A stretch of DNA of 64,000 nucleotides, from the NCBI RefSeq assembly GCF_031453555.1, contig NZ_JAVIZM010000001.1, positions 4,533,001 through 4,597,000 of the forward strand, written 5' to 3'. The notes under the pieces are model-generated. The model was not told where the DNA came from, searched no databases, and saw only the letters and a list, made by a program, of their open reading frames with translations. Within the stretch, counting starts at the first letter, position 1, and every line of letters begins with the position of its first letter. Both the position numbers and the translations under genes were made by a program. This DNA comes from Bacillus sp. SLBN-46 (GTDB lineage: Bacteria; Bacillota; Bacilli; Bacillales; Cytobacillaceae). This document shows positions 25,264-33,303 of this stretch, in pieces.

Positions 25264-26838
25264 TTACGAATTTTTCGAGCCTGGGGCAAATAGCTCCTCC
25301 AGCTGCTTTCGAAGCACAAATTTTTGGATTTTCCCACTTGCATTTCGTGGGAGTGCTTCACAAAAAACGTATTTTCGAGGCCTCTTATAATTCGCGAGTT
25401 TGTCACTGTTCTTGCAGTATTCATCCAGCTCTTGTTCTGTCACATTAGGGTCCTTTTTTACAACGAACGCTGTAACCGTTTCACCCCAACGGTCATCGGG
25501 CTGGCCAACAATCGCCACATCAAGGACACCGGCATGGGCATGCAGAAGGTCCTCTACTTCCCGTGGATAGATATTCTCCCCACCGCTAATAATCATATCG
25601 TCTACACGATCATTCACCCATAGATAGCCATCCTCATCTAAATAGCCGATATCTCCAGAATGGTACCAGCCTTTATACAGGGCTTTCTCTGTTGCTTCCT
25701 CGCGATTGAAATACCCTGACATCATACATGGGCCTTGGACAATGATTTCTCCCGTTTCACCTGCAGGAACCACATCGTCCGGATCGGATGGGCCATCCTC
25801 TTTGGTACGGACAATTCGGATATCATGATTTAGGCATGCCTGGCCGGCAGAGCCTGCTTTTGTTAGCTGATCTGTTTCTGATAGAAAAGTAATAGCTGGG
25901 CCCATTTCCGTCATTCCATAAGCTTGGACAAGAGCAATGCCTAAGCGATCATGGCAGGCATGAACAAGGGACGGCGCCATTGGTGCAGCACCATATAAAC
26001 CTAGCTTTAAACTTGAAATATCGTATTGATTGAGGTCTTCTTGTAAAAGCATGTTCCACATGGTCGGTGCAGCGAAAAACTTTGTAATCTTCTCCTGACC
26101 GATTAGCTCTAATACTTTTTTAGGATTGAATTGGTGAAGGACCACATTTCGTGCCCCCACATGAATCCTCGGCAAGATGGCACAATGGAGTTCTGCACAA
26201 TGGAACATGGGTGCGGTTACAAGTCCAACATCTGTCGCTTCGTATTTAGTCGCCCCGATGACTAGTAAGCTTTGTTCGACCATGTTCCGGTGGCGGTGGA
26301 GGACTCCCTTTGGCCGACCGGTTGTCCCACTTGTATACATAATGGCATATAGGTCATTTTCATTTACTTCTGCATGGATCTCTTGAGTTGAGCTAGTGGT
26401 CAGTTTTTCTTGGTAGTTGGTTGCATAGGCAGGTGTGTCTTTATCAATAAACCAGAAGGCACTTTGAGGGAATCGGTTTTCAATAGCAGCAATGACAGGC
26501 TCTAGTGCTTGTTCAAAAAGAACTACTTTTGGGCTCGCATCAGATAAAATATATGCGACTTCCTCCGGCATTAAACGGAAATTAATCGGATTGAATACTG
26601 CACCAATTTTGGCACAGGCGATAAACGTGGTTGCGAGTTCTTCTGTATTAAAGAGGAAGGTGGAAACCCGGTCGCCTTTTTGTACCCCTTCGTCTATTAG
26701 TGCATGTGCTAGTCGGTTGACCTGTTCATTCCACTCTTTGTAGGTATAACGGGTATTTTTCCTGACATCATATAGGGCTTCCTTATTTGGGAACTTTTTT
26801 ACCGTCAAATCAAAGATTTTTCCGATGGTTGTACTCAT
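25264..26838 (-). CDS. Acyl-CoA synthetase (AMP-binding, FadD/medium-chain type)
   Basis: This 524-residue adenylate-forming enzyme has P-loop YTSGTTGRPKG, A5 motif GMTEMGP, GWYHSGDIGYLDEDGY and the hinge DDMIISGGENIYPREVE. The C-terminal catalytic Lys is in RNASGKIQK. It activates a fatty or related carboxylic acid to acyl-CoA with ATP. It is downstream of the ligase/dehydrogenase/thiolase operon but separated by 300 bp of repeats and a hairpin, so it may have its own promoter. GGAGGCGG precedes the ATG. Chain length preference cannot be read from sequence. Confidence 0.9.
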   Translation of the reverse strand: MSTTIGKIFDLTVKKFPNKEALYDVRKNTRYTYKEWNEQVNRLAHALIDEGVQKGDRVSTFLFNTEELATTFIACAKIGAVFNPINFRLMPEEVAYILSDASPKVVLFEQALEPVIAAIENRFPQSAFWFIDKDTPAYATNYQEKLTTSSTQEIHAEVNENDLYAIMYTSGTTGRPKGVLHRHRNMVEQSLLVIGATKYEATDVGLVTAPMFHCAELHCAILPRIHVGARNVVLHQFNPKKVLELIGQEKITKFFAAPTMWNMLLQEDLNQYDISSLKLGLYGAAPMAPSLVHACHDRLGIALVQAYGMTEMGPAITFLSETDQLTKAGSAGQACLNHDIRIVRTKEDGPSDPDDVVPAGETGEIIVQGPCMMSGYFNREEATEKALYKGWYHSGDIGYLDEDGYLWVNDRVDDMIISGGENIYPREVEDLLHAHAGVLDVAIVGQPDDRWGETVTAFVVKKDPNVTEQELDEYCKNSDKLANYKRPRKYVFCEALPRNASGKIQKFVLRKQLEELFAPGSKNS

Positions 26839-26866
26839 TTAACCGCCTCCGTTTAATAGTTTGGTA

Positions 26867-26896
26867 GGCAATCGGTGTTGGCCGATTGCCTTTTTT
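26867..26896 (+). terminator. Terminator-like hairpin oriented against the flanking genes
   Basis: GGCAATCGG/CCGATTGCC forms a perfect 9-bp stem with a T-run only on the + strand, while genes on both sides are on the minus strand. It would stop antisense transcription or a short + strand RNA; on the minus strand it is a 5' UTR hairpin. Confidence 0.6.
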
Positions 26897-26932
26897 GTGT
26901 TTTTTGCAGGAATTTTTATCTCTGATTGCTGC

Positions 26933-27024
26933 TTATTCGCGAATCTTAGGCTTTTATTCTCGAATTTTGAGTTTTTATTCGCGAATTTTTGGTTTTTATT
27001 CGCGAATATAGCCCATTTATTCGC
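26933..27024. repeat. Five 21-bp repeats centred on ATTCGCGAAT
   Basis: The palindromic core ATTCGCGAAT (one copy ATTCTCGAAT) starts at 26935, 26956, 26977, 26998 and 27019, exactly 21 bp apart, separated by T-rich linkers. Together with the next array it fills the gap between the thiolase and acyl-CoA synthetase genes. Twenty-one bp is two helical turns. Confidence 0.9.
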
Positions 27025-27045
27025 GAATCTAGTTCCCTGATGATT

Positions 27046-27122
27046 ATATGAGCGTATTTCAAGTTAATATGAGCGAATCCTAAAGTTATATGAGCGAATT
27101 TCACTAGTTTATGAGCGAATCC
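27046..27122. repeat. Four 21-bp repeats of ATGAGCGAAT
   Basis: ATGAGCGAAT (first copy ATGAGCGTAT) starts at 27048, 27069, 27090 and 27111, again exactly 21 bp apart. It shares GCGAAT with the neighbouring array but lacks the full palindrome. The step between the two arrays is 29 bp, so the two series are out of register. Confidence 0.9.
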
Positions 27123-27141
27123 AAGATTCCCAACCTAAAAC

Positions 27142-28299
27142 TTAATCCAATCTCTCAATAATCGTTGCATTAGCCATGCCATGACCTTCGCACATGGTTT
27201 GCAAACCATAACGGCCTCCGCTCCGCTCCAATTCGTGCATCATCGTCACCATCAGACGAGCACCGCTGCCGCCTAGTGGATGGCCAAGTGCAATCGCACC
27301 ACCATTTGGGTTGAGCTTAGCTGGATCTGCACCCGTCTCTCGCAACCAAGCGAGTGGAACTGGAGCGAACGCTTCATTGACTTCAAATACATCGATATCA
27401 TCAATCGATAAGCCCGATTTTTCCAAGGCTTTCTGTGTTGCTGGAATCGGCCCTGTCAGCATTAATGTTGGATCTGAGCCTACAACCACACGTGTATGAA
27501 CACGGAAGCGTGGCTTTAACCCCAACTCTTCTGCTTTTTCACGAGACATCAACAATAAGGCAGCTGCCCCATCACTAATTTGGCTCGAATTCCCCGCATG
27601 AATGACTCCATCTTCCTTAAATGAAGTCCGCAATCCAGCTAAAGCCTCCAATGAAGTTCCTTTTCGAGGACCAGAATCATCCTTAACCACCGTAGTTGTG
27701 CCATCTGGAAGTGTCACTTCAAGTTGGAAAATTTCTCTTGCGAAATACCCTTCCTCTTGTGCCTTTAATGCTTTCTGATGGCTCTCAAGCGAGAATTGGT
27801 CGAGCTCCTCACGAGTAAAGCCATAGTTTTCGGCAATCCTTTCTGCAGACAATCCTTGATGAATCATTTCGTATTTAGATTTTAAAGTAGGACTAAAAGG
27901 TTCCTCCGCCCCTTTATAGTTGGAGCCCATCGGAACACGCGACATGCTTTCCACTCCACCAGCAATCACCACATTCATATCACCAGCGAGAATCGCCTGT
28001 GCTGCAAAGTGGACAGCTTGCTGACTCGAACCGCATTGACGGTCAATCGTTGTTCCAGGAACTTCGATTGGGAAGCCAGCAATTAATGCCGCAACTCTAG
28101 CAATATCTCCCGCCTGTTCCCCCGCTTGAGTGACACAGCCTAAAATCACATCATCAATAATCGCAGGGTCGATTCCTGCCCGGTTCACAAGCTCTTTCAA
28201 TGTTAAACCCGCTAGGTCGTCTGGACGAATATCCTTTAACAACCCATTTCTTCTTCCAACCGGAGTACGCACACCTTCAACTATAACTACTTCACGCAT
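27142..28299 (-). CDS. Acetyl-CoA acyltransferase (thiolase)
   Basis: This 385-residue thiolase II has the nucleophilic Cys89 in DRQCGSSQQAVH, the NEAFAP motif, His in IALGHPLGGSGARL and a second Cys in QTMCEGHGMANA. The last motif usually reads CxGGGMG; here Gly is replaced by His, a variant seen in a subset of fatty-acid-degradation thiolases. It cleaves 3-ketoacyl-CoA to acetyl-CoA and a shortened acyl-CoA. It lies 18 bp after the acyl-CoA dehydrogenase in the sigma-54-controlled operon, giving the last step of beta-oxidation; the hydratase step is not encoded in this window. Confidence 0.93.
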   Translation of the reverse strand: MREVVIVEGVRTPVGRRNGLLKDIRPDDLAGLTLKELVNRAGIDPAIIDDVILGCVTQAGEQAGDIARVAALIAGFPIEVPGTTIDRQCGSSQQAVHFAAQAILAGDMNVVIAGGVESMSRVPMGSNYKGAEEPFSPTLKSKYEMIHQGLSAERIAENYGFTREELDQFSLESHQKALKAQEEGYFAREIFQLEVTLPDGTTTVVKDDSGPRKGTSLEALAGLRTSFKEDGVIHAGNSSQISDGAAALLLMSREKAEELGLKPRFRVHTRVVVGSDPTLMLTGPIPATQKALEKSGLSIDDIDVFEVNEAFAPVPLAWLRETGADPAKLNPNGGAIALGHPLGGSGARLMVTMMHELERSGGRYGLQTMCEGHGMANATIIERLD

Positions 28300-28317
28300 C
28301 GTTCTCGTCCCCTCTTT

Positions 28318-29463
28318 CTATAATCCTAAGTTTTTCGCAATAATCGTTTTCATAATCTCATTCGTACCGGCATAAATGCTAGAGACCGGGATATCACGGA
28401 ATCGTCTCGCAATCTCGTATTCTTCCATATACCCATAGCCACCGTGGAGCTGCATACATTCCGCCGCAATCCGTTTAGCAATATCGGTTAACTTCCATTT
28501 TGCCATCGACACCTTTGTCACTACGTTTTTCCCTTCAATATGCTCAGCAATTAACTGATCAAGGAAAGCTCTGCCCATTTCAATTTCCGTGGCCATCTCG
28601 ACAATTTTAAACTGCGTATTTTGAAACTGGCTGACGGGTCTGCCGAACGCTTCTCTACTTTTCACATAATCCATAGTCATTTTCAGCATTACTTCCGATG
28701 CTGTTTGCGCCCCAATCGCTACAAGAAGTCGTTCCTGCTGAAGCTTTTCCATTAAATAAAGAAAGCCTTTGCCTTCCTCACCAAGCAGGTTTTCCTTTGG
28801 TACACGACAATCCTCAAAGATTAATTCCGCAGTATCCTGGCAATGGAGTCCGACTTTGTTTAACTTTCTTCCTCTTGAAAAACCAGGAGTATCTCGTTCG
28901 ATGACAAGCAGGCTGACTCCTTTATGCTTAGGAACGGCTTGTGTATCAGTCTTCACAGCAACAACGACAAGGTCTGATTGGATACCATTTGTGATAAACG
29001 TCTTTTGACCATTCACAATATAGTGGTCACCATCCAGCTTGGCAGTTGTTTTAATATTGGCTAGGTCTGAACCCGTACCTGGCTCTGTCATCGCAATAGC
29101 GGTAATGATTTCACCGGTGACACATTTAGGTAGCCAGCGCTGCTTTTGCTCCTCTGTTCCGTAAGCTGTGATGTAGGGAACGACAATATCATTGTGAAGG
29201 CCAATTCCAATTAAACCGGAGCCTACACGTTCCAATTCTTCATTAATAACAACCGCAAAGCCCCAATCCACCTCACTGCCGCCATATTTCTCATCAATAT
29301 CTGGACATAGGAAGCCCTGATCCCCCATCTTCTTCCAAAAAGAGCGAGGAATCATCCGGTCTTCTTCCCACTGCTCATAAAAGGGATATGCTTCTTTTTC
29401 TAAAAACTTTCTTAATGATTGGCGAAATATTTCATGGTCATCAGTTAAATATGGATGTTTCAT
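28318..29463 (-). CDS. Acyl-CoA dehydrogenase
   Basis: A 381-residue flavoenzyme with the family signatures AMTEPGTGSDLANI and YGYMEEYEIARRFRDIPV. The catalytic base is probably the Glu in IYAGTNEIMK near the C-terminus, as in short/medium-chain dehydrogenases. It introduces the alpha-beta double bond in acyl-CoA and passes electrons to ETF, whose genes are not nearby. It is second in the operon behind an acyl-CoA ligase and just upstream of thiolase, so it is probably induced through the sigma-54 promoter at 31089-31105. Confidence 0.93.
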   Translation of the reverse strand: MKHPYLTDDHEIFRQSLRKFLEKEAYPFYEQWEEDRMIPRSFWKKMGDQGFLCPDIDEKYGGSEVDWGFAVVINEELERVGSGLIGIGLHNDIVVPYITAYGTEEQKQRWLPKCVTGEIITAIAMTEPGTGSDLANIKTTAKLDGDHYIVNGQKTFITNGIQSDLVVVAVKTDTQAVPKHKGVSLLVIERDTPGFSRGRKLNKVGLHCQDTAELIFEDCRVPKENLLGEEGKGFLYLMEKLQQERLLVAIGAQTASEVMLKMTMDYVKSREAFGRPVSQFQNTQFKIVEMATEIEMGRAFLDQLIAEHIEGKNVVTKVSMAKWKLTDIAKRIAAECMQLHGGYGYMEEYEIARRFRDIPVSSIYAGTNEIMKTIIAKNLGL

Positions 29464-29514
29464 TTCAAAAACCTCTCTTTCATTATGAGAACGCTTACGA
29501 TTTTATGCACAAAT

Positions 29515-31047
29515 TTACTTCACATTACTCTCAGTCCGCATCTTCTGTCGCAGCTGATATTTTAATACTTTTCCAGAGGCATTTCTCGGCAGCTGCTCCT
29601 CGATAAAAATCCGTCGTGGCACCTTATAACCTGCAAGCTTTTGACGACAGAAGCTTCGCAGTTCCTGCTCGTCAATCACAGCCCCCTCTCTCGGTACAAC
29701 GATAGCACAGACTGCCTCACCCCAAACTTCATCCGGCAACCCGATAATCGCGGCATCAAGAATACCAGGATGCTCAAAGAGAACACTTTCAACTTCCACC
29801 GAATACACATTCTCCCCGCCGGAGATGATCATATCTTTCTTCCGGTCCACAAGCGTAATATAGCCTTCCTCGTCAATCGTGGCTAAATCTCCTGTATAAA
29901 GCCAGCCATCCTTCAGCGTGCTCTTCGTCTCCTCCGGCTTTTTATAATATTCCTTCATCACCATCGGACTGCGAACAATAAATTCCCCAATCACGCCGGG
30001 CAACACATCAATTCCTTCTTCATTCACCACCCGTGTTTCCGTTAAGAAAATGGGCTTCCCACCTTTTCCAAGATGATTCTTATGTCCCTCGGGATCGAGA
30101 AGAATGCCTCCAGGTCCTGCTTCCGTTAAACCGCACAGGTTGTAAAACTGGTCTGTTTTAAATAGCTGCATGCTTTTTTTGACCAACTCAGGTGCCATTG
30201 GTGCGGCTCCATACCCAACTCTCTTTATGGAAGATAGATCATAATCTGCTGCATTTGGTACTTGGAGAAGGAAGTTATACATAGCTGGAACGGCGAAAAG
30301 ATGGGTAATTTTATGCTCTTGAATGGCTTGAAGTGTTTTTACTGGATGGAAATCTCGATGGATAATATGGGTAGCACCAAGTGCCACACCGGAAATAAGG
30401 AATAGGTTCAGCTGTGCTGAGTGGAACAGTGGTGCTAAATGCAGAATATGCTCATGTGGCCGGATTCCCATATTGATGACAACAGAAATGCCAACTTTAA
30501 AAATTTGGTCATGTGTAAATAATGCTCCCTTTGGCCGCCCCGTTGTCCCTGAGGTATAGAGGATTTCTAAGTCGTCCTGCTGAGATACCTCTACATTTGG
30601 TTCCTCTTTGTTAGCGGATAGAATTGTTTCATACGAATAGTAGCCTGTTGTTTCTGGTTCACCACCAACGGTAATCACCAACCGAACACCCGCACCTTGC
30701 TTCGCTTCTGCAATGATTGACTCAAATTCCTTGTCACAAACGACAACCGCAGCGTCAGACTGCTGTAAAATATATTGAACCTCTGAAGCCGTCAGTCGGA
30801 AGTTAACTGGAACAGCAACCGCACCAATTTTGGCAGCCGCAAAAAAAGTAAACACAAAGTGATCCGAATTTTTCATCATTAATGCAAGCTTATCACCTTT
30901 TTTAACTCCCTGATTCATTAAACCGTGTGCCAGTTGATTGACTTCCTCATTAAATTGAAGGTACGTATAGCGTCTGCCTTCACATTCGATAGCTAACAAT
31001 TCAGGATATTTGTTCGCATTTTGTGTTAATAGGCTGCCAATATTCAT
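29515..31047 (-). CDS. Long/medium-chain acyl-CoA synthetase
   Basis: This 510-residue adenylate-forming ligase has the P-loop YTSGTTGRPKG, GWLYTGDLATIDEEGY, KDMIISGGENVYSVEVE and the C-terminal Lys in RNASGKVLK. It activates fatty acids to acyl-CoA for the dehydrogenase and thiolase encoded behind it, and is the promoter-proximal gene of that operon. It shares the overall sequence plan with the second ligase at 25264-26838, so the cluster handles either two chain classes or two substrates. A near-consensus sigma-54 promoter and a palindromic enhancer site precede it. Confidence 0.92.
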   Translation of the reverse strand: MNIGSLLTQNANKYPELLAIECEGRRYTYLQFNEEVNQLAHGLMNQGVKKGDKLALMMKNSDHFVFTFFAAAKIGAVAVPVNFRLTASEVQYILQQSDAAVVVCDKEFESIIAEAKQGAGVRLVITVGGEPETTGYYSYETILSANKEEPNVEVSQQDDLEILYTSGTTGRPKGALFTHDQIFKVGISVVINMGIRPHEHILHLAPLFHSAQLNLFLISGVALGATHIIHRDFHPVKTLQAIQEHKITHLFAVPAMYNFLLQVPNAADYDLSSIKRVGYGAAPMAPELVKKSMQLFKTDQFYNLCGLTEAGPGGILLDPEGHKNHLGKGGKPIFLTETRVVNEEGIDVLPGVIGEFIVRSPMVMKEYYKKPEETKSTLKDGWLYTGDLATIDEEGYITLVDRKKDMIISGGENVYSVEVESVLFEHPGILDAAIIGLPDEVWGEAVCAIVVPREGAVIDEQELRSFCRQKLAGYKVPRRIFIEEQLPRNASGKVLKYQLRQKMRTESNVK

Positions 31048-31088
31048 AATTGGGATCCTCCTTTAATAAAAGACTCAACCGTTATTCT

Positions 31089-31105
31089 TGCAATTTTTGT
31101 GCCAA
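31089..31105 (-). promoter_or_regulatory. Sigma-54 (-24/-12) promoter of the acyl-CoA operon
   Basis: On the minus strand TTGGCAC, five bases and TTGCA match the SigL consensus TGGCAC-N5-TTGC, about 42 bp upstream of the ATG of the acyl-CoA synthetase. Confidence 0.92.
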
Positions 31106-31189
31106 TATTCAGAAAAATAAAAGTAGAAGCCAACACAGGATTCTTCAAACTTTTAGTTGTATTTCAACCATACACAGACGACAAACTAA

Positions 31190-31206
31190 TGTCCAAAAAT
31201 TGGACA
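31190..31206. promoter_or_regulatory. Candidate upstream activating site for the sigma-54 activator
   Basis: The perfect palindrome TGTCCA-AAAAT-TGGACA lies about 85 bp upstream of the -24 element, the normal place for an enhancer-binding protein. The activator gene ends only about 60 bp further. Confidence 0.75.
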
Positions 31207-31215
31207 CTATGAAAC

Positions 31216-31250
31216 GAGGGAGACGAAGTGATGTATTCACGTCTCCCCTC
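31216..31250 (-). terminator. Hairpin after the sigma-54 activator gene
   Basis: GAGGGAGACG/CGTCTCCCCTC forms a long stem just downstream of the activator stop codon. The T-run is poor, so termination may be partial. Confidence 0.55.
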
Positions 31251-31264
31251 ACCACCCGTTGTTC

Positions 31265-33010
31265 CTAGGTCGGCAATTTATATTTTTTTATTTTTTCATA
31301 TAATCCAGACCGGCTGATTCCTAGTAATCTAGCGGCCTTTACTTTATTTCCTTGAACTTGGACAAGTGCCTTTTTAATCGCTTCAAGCTCAGCATTTTCA
31401 ACTAAGGAAACATTCCCCAATGGTTCGAAAATGGTCACCTTCTTTGTTACATAATCAGGTAGGTCCTCATATTTAATTTTTCCACTTTCAGCAAAGGTCA
31501 TGGCCCGTTCCATCACGTTTCTTAGCTCACGGACATTCCCAGGCCAATCGTAACCTAGCAATGTTTCTCTTGCCCTTTCCTCTATCCCCATTATGCTTGT
31601 GCCCAATATTTGATTAAGTTCAATCATGAATTGTCCTATTAAATGGTCGACATCATAAAGGCGTTCCCTTAGAGGAGGAACGTTTAATGAAATCACATTG
31701 AGGCGGTAGTATAAATCCTCTCTAAACGTTCCTTCTTTGACCATTTCTTCAAGGTTACGGTTAGTAGCGGCGATAATTCTGACATCCACCTGAATTCTTA
31801 CCGTTCCACCCACCCGATAAAATTCTCTCTCTTGAAGGACACGCAATAGCTTTGCCTGGAGCGCTAACGACATATCTCCAATCTCATCGAGAAAAAGAGT
31901 CCCTCCATTGGCCAAATCGAACTTACCTAGCTTCCCTTTTTGTCTCGCTCCTGTAAAAGCTCCTTCTTCATAGCCAAAAAACTCCGATTCTAGCAAATCC
32001 TCAGGAATGGCTGCGCAATTGACAACAATGAACTTTCCCGTACTTCTAGCACTACTTTTATGAATGGCGTGTGCAAATAGTTCTTTGCCCGTACCACTTT
32101 CTCCGCGAATCAGAATGGTAGAACGGCCTTTTGCTGCTTTTACCGCACTTTTCTTCAATTTTTCCATATAGGGGTCGACGGTTAAAAGATGGTCCCATGT
32201 GAACCTCGCTGATTCCGACTTCTGAAATTGCTGATGATAAAAGCTTGCCTTATTCTCTGCCTTCTGCAGCTTTTTAAATAGCTCGCTTACCTCGATTAAT
32301 TGCCGGAACACCACCTTACCTATTGCACCAATCACCCTTCCGTCCTCTACAATGGGGATGCGATGAACGATATATTTAATGCCATTAATCTCTAAAAACC
32401 CGCTTACTTCAGCGGTTTCGGATTCATAAACCTTTTCTAAGTGAAGCTGTGGCAGTGCTTTCTCAGCTGGTTCGTGTAGCACAGCTTCGATTTGAAGATT
32501 AAATAATTCTAAAAGAGGAGGACTGACCATCTGAATCTTTTTCTTTTCATCCGTCATGACAATCCCGTCAAATGCATGGTCAATTGCTGTTTCCAATGTT
32601 CTTTTCAATGTTTTAATCGTTTGTAATTCCTGTGAGGTTTGTAAAAGTGACATGACCATATCTGTCTTTGTTAAAATTCCAACCACTCGGTCTTGTTCAT
32701 CGATAATCACACCTGTTCCAACCTGACTGGTTTTTACAATCCTCTCAATCTGTTCGTACGGAGTGTTGATTTTTAATGTTTCAACCTGTTTTTTTATGTA
32801 TTCTTTGATGGGAGTGATAAGGGGACATTCTGCTCTGACCATTTGGTATAAGCTGCTTCTAGTAAAAACACCTAGCAGCTTTCTGTCTGAATCCGTTACT
32901 GGAAGCAGGTTCCACTTCTTTTCTTGCATGAGATCAAGGGCTTCTTTAAGTGTCGTTACTTCTGTTACCCTACAGTCCACTGGCGTAATGATATCTTTAA
33001 ATTCAGGCAT
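31265..33010 (-). CDS. Sigma-54-dependent activator with CBS-PAS-AAA-Fis domains
   Basis: This 581-residue bacterial enhancer-binding protein has two CBS motifs (about 5-125) for adenosine-type ligands and a PAS domain (about 140-250). A AAA+ domain follows with Walker A GESGTGKE at 303-310 and the sigma-54 contact GAFTGA at 350-355, then a Fis-type helix-turn-helix at the end (NKVKAARLLGISRSGLYEKI). It should remodel sigma-54 RNA polymerase at the -24/-12 promoters found here, in front of the acyl-CoA operon and the SDR gene. The PAS/CBS module could read acyl-CoA, adenylate or redox state; the ligand is unknown. The arrangement resembles BkdR/AcoR-type control in B. subtilis. Confidence 0.92.
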   Translation of the reverse strand: MPEFKDIITPVDCRVTEVTTLKEALDLMQEKKWNLLPVTDSDRKLLGVFTRSSLYQMVRAECPLITPIKEYIKKQVETLKINTPYEQIERIVKTSQVGTGVIIDEQDRVVGILTKTDMVMSLLQTSQELQTIKTLKRTLETAIDHAFDGIVMTDEKKKIQMVSPPLLELFNLQIEAVLHEPAEKALPQLHLEKVYESETAEVSGFLEINGIKYIVHRIPIVEDGRVIGAIGKVVFRQLIEVSELFKKLQKAENKASFYHQQFQKSESARFTWDHLLTVDPYMEKLKKSAVKAAKGRSTILIRGESGTGKELFAHAIHKSSARSTGKFIVVNCAAIPEDLLESEFFGYEEGAFTGARQKGKLGKFDLANGGTLFLDEIGDMSLALQAKLLRVLQEREFYRVGGTVRIQVDVRIIAATNRNLEEMVKEGTFREDLYYRLNVISLNVPPLRERLYDVDHLIGQFMIELNQILGTSIMGIEERARETLLGYDWPGNVRELRNVMERAMTFAESGKIKYEDLPDYVTKKVTIFEPLGNVSLVENAELEAIKKALVQVQGNKVKAARLLGISRSGLYEKIKKYKLPT

Positions 33011-33245
33011 TTCGTCACCACCCTCTTTACATAGTTTTATTGTATCAAAAAAAGAGTGATTTTTTTGACTATTTTTACAACAGACATTCTTTCAATTTTA
33101 TACAGGGTAACCAAAAAATGAAGAAATCCCTAAAAATCCTTTTTCATTACCGGGAAAGCAAGGAATACCTAAACTATTGTCGAATTTTTAGATAAATAGG
33201 TGTTATATCTTAAATACTAGAAATTTATATATTATAGACAACTAG

Positions 33246-33287
33246 GAGCCTTCCATAGATTCAATCTGCAATGGACACGTAAGGCTC
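33246..33287 (+). promoter_or_regulatory. Stable hairpin in the leader of the DUF4303-like gene
   Basis: GAGCCTT-CCAT (33246-33256) pairs with ATGG (33271-33274) and AAGGCTC (33281-33287), an 11-bp interrupted stem ending just before the ribosome site GGGGGACC and the ATG at 33304. It may modulate translation. Confidence 0.5.
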
Positions 33288-33303
33288 AAATGGGGGACCA
33301 ATT

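Noticed and set aside
27142..31047. Complete beta-oxidation operon
   Set aside because: Ligase, dehydrogenase and thiolase are present and an SDR is nearby, but no enoyl-CoA hydratase or ETF gene is in the window, so the pathway is incomplete here.
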